Shown piece after piece: positions 61,871-64,000 of a stretch of 64,000 bases of DNA. This DNA is from Flavobacterium nitrogenifigens. GTDB taxonomy: Bacteria > Bacteroidota > Bacteroidia > Flavobacteriales > Flavobacteriaceae. The stretch's first letter is position 1; each line of letters opens with the position of its first letter. A program made the translations under genes and the position numbers. The DNA lies in contig NZ_QJRI01000175.1 of assembly GCF_003254565.1 (NCBI RefSeq), positions 1-64,000 on the forward strand, in the 5' to 3' direction. Below the pieces are notes generated by a model. It was not told where the DNA came from. It did not search any database and saw only the letters and a list, made by a program, of their open reading frames with translations.

Positions 61871-62887
61871 ATGGCAATAAATTATGCAGGAGGGAAGAAA
61901 AACCCAGATTTAGAAGCAATTCAATCAGAATTATATGCAGATTCTAAAACACTTAGAGATAGAGTAATCGACATTCAAGAGGGCTTTAAATCGGGTGCAG
62001 ACGTTTACGAAAGCAAAGTAAGCGTAACAATGAAAGCAGGTTCAACTGATGCGGTAACAAGTGACGGTTCGATTAATTTAGGAGTACAAAAATCACCAGT
62101 AGCGTTGAAATCAATAGAGTATAGTGATGTAATCGACGATGCGGTTTTATTCGGTACAAGATTTGAAAAATCAATGGCAGCTGGAGCATTCAACCAAGTG
62201 TCAAGCGAATTTGATAAAAAAGTATTAATTCAAGTTGCGCCAGCAATCGGTGAAGACTTGGAAAACCACCTATGGAACGGTGCAACATCAGCTACAAAAG
62301 TAGCGGTTGCAGCTACAACAGGTTTAACGGCATCATTCAAAGCTACAGTTGCAGCAATGCCAACAAGTGAGTTCGATTCAATTCCAGTTCGTGCCCTTTG
62401 GAACGATTCTAACAGTAAAACAGTTGCTGGCGCAGGTGTTGCGGATTCTGTTAAATTAACTGGAATTACAATCACAAGTGCAAACATTGCAGCTGAATAC
62501 TCAAAACTATACGCTGGTGCGCCTGACAAAGTAATCAACTCTACAAGTTCAGAGCCTAGAATCTTCGCACCATTAGCACACCGCCAATTAATAAAAATTG
62601 CGAACAACTCAGTTGGTGCAGCCCAACAAATAAACTTCTTGGTTGAGGGTAGCGGAGCAAGTGAAAAAATCTCTTACAACGGTGTTGCAATCGAATTCCA
62701 CCCAATGGTTAACGTTATGATTTTAACTCTTCCTGAGTACTTAAAAGTATTGCTTGACTTAAGCGGTGACGCTTCTTACTTGGAAGTTGACAAGATGGCA
62801 AACGGTGCACAAAAAAGATACATCAAAAACAAACAATCAATTGCAACGTGGGTAACTAACCAAAGATACATCACAATTCAAGGATAA
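61871..62887 (+). CDS. Major capsid protein
   Basis: A 338-residue protein placed 14 bases after the protease/scaffold gene. Composition and pattern (short acidic N-arm, EYSDVIDDAVLFGTRFEKSMAAGAFNQVSSEFDKK, EPRIFAPLAHRQLIKIANNS, C-terminal YLEVDKMANGAQKRYIKNKQSIATWV) fit an HK97-fold capsid protein. I cannot identify the exact family by eye, so the call rests mainly on size and position. Confidence 0.75.
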   Translation: MAINYAGGKKNPDLEAIQSELYADSKTLRDRVIDIQEGFKSGADVYESKVSVTMKAGSTDAVTSDGSINLGVQKSPVALKSIEYSDVIDDAVLFGTRFEKSMAAGAFNQVSSEFDKKVLIQVAPAIGEDLENHLWNGATSATKVAVAATTGLTASFKATVAAMPTSEFDSIPVRALWNDSNSKTVAGAGVADSVKLTGITITSANIAAEYSKLYAGAPDKVINSTSSEPRIFAPLAHRQLIKIANNSVGAAQQINFLVEGSGASEKISYNGVAIEFHPMVNVMILTLPEYLKVLLDLSGDASYLEVDKMANGAQKRYIKNKQSIATWVTNQRYITIQG

Positions 62888-62906
62888 AAATAACAGTAGG
62901 GCTTTC

Positions 62907-62928
62907 ATCCAGCATTTAGGTGCTGGAT
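62907..62928 (+). promoter_or_regulatory. Hairpin between capsid gene and next virion gene
   Basis: 8-base stem ATCCAGCA / TGCTGGAT with loop TTTAGG and no T-run behind it, in the 78-base gap. It may stabilise capsid mRNA or act as partial attenuator to keep capsid expression high. Confidence 0.5.
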
Positions 62929-62965
62929 TGATGCTTTATAACAAAAGAAAATACAGTAAAAATAA

Positions 62966-63517
62966 ATGGGTTGTACATCAATTTCAAAAAGCCGTAAACT
63001 ATCTTGTATGTCTTCAATGGCAGGAGTAAAAGCGGTGGGGGTTGCGCCTTTTGATAGTTTAAACAAAATCACGGTAACTGGTGCGGGTGTAACTACACTT
63101 GCAAGCGTTTACAGCGGTTCAACTATCGCAAGGTTAGAACTTAAAAATACAACTGTTAACTATTTAGAGACTGCAACCGTTGGAGGTGATAACCGTTCAA
63201 CATCAGTTGTTGGCGATATTCCTTGTGTATTTAACGTTGCGAAAGGTCAAGATTTAGAAACAGTAAAATTAATAAATGAACTTATAAAAGGTGAGGTTGT
63301 TTTATTCATAGAAAAGAACGACGGTTCAATCGTTGCGGCTGGTTCTCAGTTCGGAGCGGTAGCAATTACAACTACAGACCAAACTGGTGGCGCAATTGCA
63401 GATTTAAACGGGTTTACGGTAACATTCCACACTGAGGAAGCCGAGCTTTCAAGAAACTACGTATTAAGTTCAACCGCTTTGGTTGATTACGCAGCGGCAA
63501 TTAAGCCATACGCGTAA
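62966..63517 (+). CDS. Virion protein after capsid (tail tube or decoration candidate)
   Basis: A 183-residue beta-rich protein with LNKITVTGAGVTTLASVYSGS, GEVVLFIEKNDGSIVAAGSQFGAV and LNGFTVTFHTEEAELSRNYVL. The last segment recalls the strand pattern of tail tube proteins, and no other tail tube candidate is present in the P2 operon. Start ATG 62966; the first 15 residues are polar and cysteine-bearing. Decoration protein is the alternative. Confidence 0.5.
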   Translation: MGCTSISKSRKLSCMSSMAGVKAVGVAPFDSLNKITVTGAGVTTLASVYSGSTIARLELKNTTVNYLETATVGGDNRSTSVVGDIPCVFNVAKGQDLETVKLINELIKGEVVLFIEKNDGSIVAAGSQFGAVAITTTDQTGGAIADLNGFTVTFHTEEAELSRNYVLSSTALVDYAAAIKPYA

Positions 63518-63543
63518 GTATCAAATTAAACTAACAAATTAAG

Positions 63544-63573
63544 GCAGGCAATTAATATGCCTGCTTTTTTTTT
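63544..63573 (+). terminator. Terminator after the 183-residue virion gene
   Basis: 7-base stem GCAGGCA / TGCCTGC, 7-base loop, and nine T. The next gene begins only 17 bases later with no promoter of the P1-P3 type visible, so termination may be partial. Confidence 0.85.
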
Positions 63574-63589
63574 CTCAAACAATATCAAT

Positions 63590-63928
63590 ATGAAAGTTAT
63601 CAAATTAAACCAGTTGGAGCAATTTAAATGTGTTCCTAGACAATATCCAAATTCAACGGACGAATTAAGTGTTAAGCTTAAGAATGAATTGACAAATGCA
63701 ATGATTGATTTGGTGTTTACTTTTTCGGTTTCAGCTTCATATTTAAATATAGTAATTACAGACGTTCCCGCAGATTTTGAAAGCGGTAATAGGTACGAAA
63801 TAACTATCAGCAACATAACGAATAACAACGATTTGGTTTACTTGGGTAAAATGCTTGTCGTTGACGATAATACGGACGTACAAAATTATGAGTACAAACA
63901 ACAAAGTAACAGCCGTTACGAGTTCTAA
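63590..63928 (+). CDS. Phage protein, beta-rich, unknown
   Basis: A 112-residue protein (MKVIKLNQLEQFKCVPRQYP ... NRYEITISNITNNNDLVYLGKMLVVDD). It looks like a small beta-sandwich module. Family unknown. ATG 63590 is chosen because the longer frame starts inside the terminator stem. It overlaps the next gene by 41 bases. Confidence 0.6.
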   Translation: MKVIKLNQLEQFKCVPRQYPNSTDELSVKLKNELTNAMIDLVFTFSVSASYLNIVITDVPADFESGNRYEITISNITNNNDLVYLGKMLVVDDNTDVQNYEYKQQSNSRYEF

Positions 63929-64000
63929 TAATTACGCATTCGAATCTAACATTTTAATGTCAGCTTTTCAACCGATAGACATTAAACCAGCTTACGGGCG
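63888..64000 (+). CDS. Start of next phage gene, cut by window edge
   Basis: ATG at 63888 opens a frame that stays open to the edge (MSTNNKVTAVTSSNNYAF, then ILMSAFQPIDIKPAYG). The short N-terminus is reminiscent of portal-like proteins in some Bacteroidota phages, and no portal was seen upstream, but 37 residues cannot prove it. Confidence 0.5.
   Translation, partial: MSTNNKVTAVTSSNNYAFESNILMSAFQPIDIKPAYG

Larger units (their letters stand above)
47617..64000. mobile_element. Prophage inserted in yifB/comM (left part; continues past window)
   Basis: The left boundary is inferred from the abrupt end of comM homology. The content is phage-like from 49.6 kb on: sigma factor, TerS, TerL, neck and tail proteins, tape measure, prohead protease/scaffold and capsid. 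No integrase, repressor, replication or lysis gene is seen, so these and attR should lie to the right. Genes overlap tightly on the plus strand, unlike the loosely spaced chromosome. Confidence 0.9.

Overview
The window looks like a chromosome segment of a Flavobacterium or close relative (Flavobacteriaceae, Bacteroidota). It is AT-rich, several genes carry the Bacteroidota-type -7 promoter element TAnnTTTG, one secreted enzyme ends in a type IX secretion (T9SS) sorting domain, and most gene products look like flavobacterial families. Everything here was read by eye; no database search was run.

Layout of the chromosomal part (1-47.6 kb). 0-4.4 kb: an NRPS adenylation-domain remnant, then two identical tRNA-Ser(UGA) genes (minus strand) that bracket a small cassette (YqaE/Pmp3 peptide, Crp/Fnr regulator, SDR, secreted VOC-NTF2 fusion, ABM monooxygenase). 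4.5-11.6 kb: a compact minus-strand operon tpx-dgkA-ftsK-lolA-lptF/G-ribBA-thioesterase, mostly envelope, division and cofactor functions; the RibBA has lost the zinc cysteines of its GTP cyclohydrolase half. 11.6-13.6 kb: a peroxiredoxin, thioredoxin and small conserved protein group. 13.7-20.6 kb: a probable peptidoglycan-recycling cluster (GH3 hexosaminidase, GNAT, TPR protein, AmpG-like MFS, secreted GHL10 hydrolase, AnmK). 20.7-29.4 kb: hypothetical membrane proteins, a giant FAD/Fe-S lactate-dehydrogenase-like oxidase, an APC permease and a DUF695 protein. 29.5-33.4 kb: a 1309-residue T9SS-exported GH57 enzyme with repeated starch-binding modules. 33.7-47.6 kb: a trans-sulfuration-type PLP enzyme divergent from an Lrp regulator, lpd, lipocalin, DoxX, pabB, tilS-dsbD, amt, a Gfo/Idh oxidoreductase, and yifB/comM.

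The chromosomal intergenic spaces are rich in dispersed palindromes and tandem repeats, and contain two copies of one putative structured RNA with conserved ends and a variable middle.

From about 47.62 kb to the right edge lies a prophage that interrupts yifB/comM after about 278 codons. It starts with three minus-strand genes of unknown function, two of them for membrane proteins. A phage sigma-70-family factor follows, then a tightly overlapping plus-strand operon: small and large terminase, a pair of reading frames consistent with a -1 frameshift, neck and tail proteins, and the tape measure. A terminator then separates this from a second unit with an XkdF-like protease/scaffold, the capsid protein and further virion proteins. 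The most interesting signal is a promoter motif TTTAC(T/A)-N16/17-TATAAT. It occurs ahead of the sigma gene and of each structural unit, differs from the host consensus, and at both structural units places the ATG exactly where transcription should start, which predicts leaderless mRNAs. Integrase, repressor, replication and lysis genes and the other half of comM must lie beyond the right edge.
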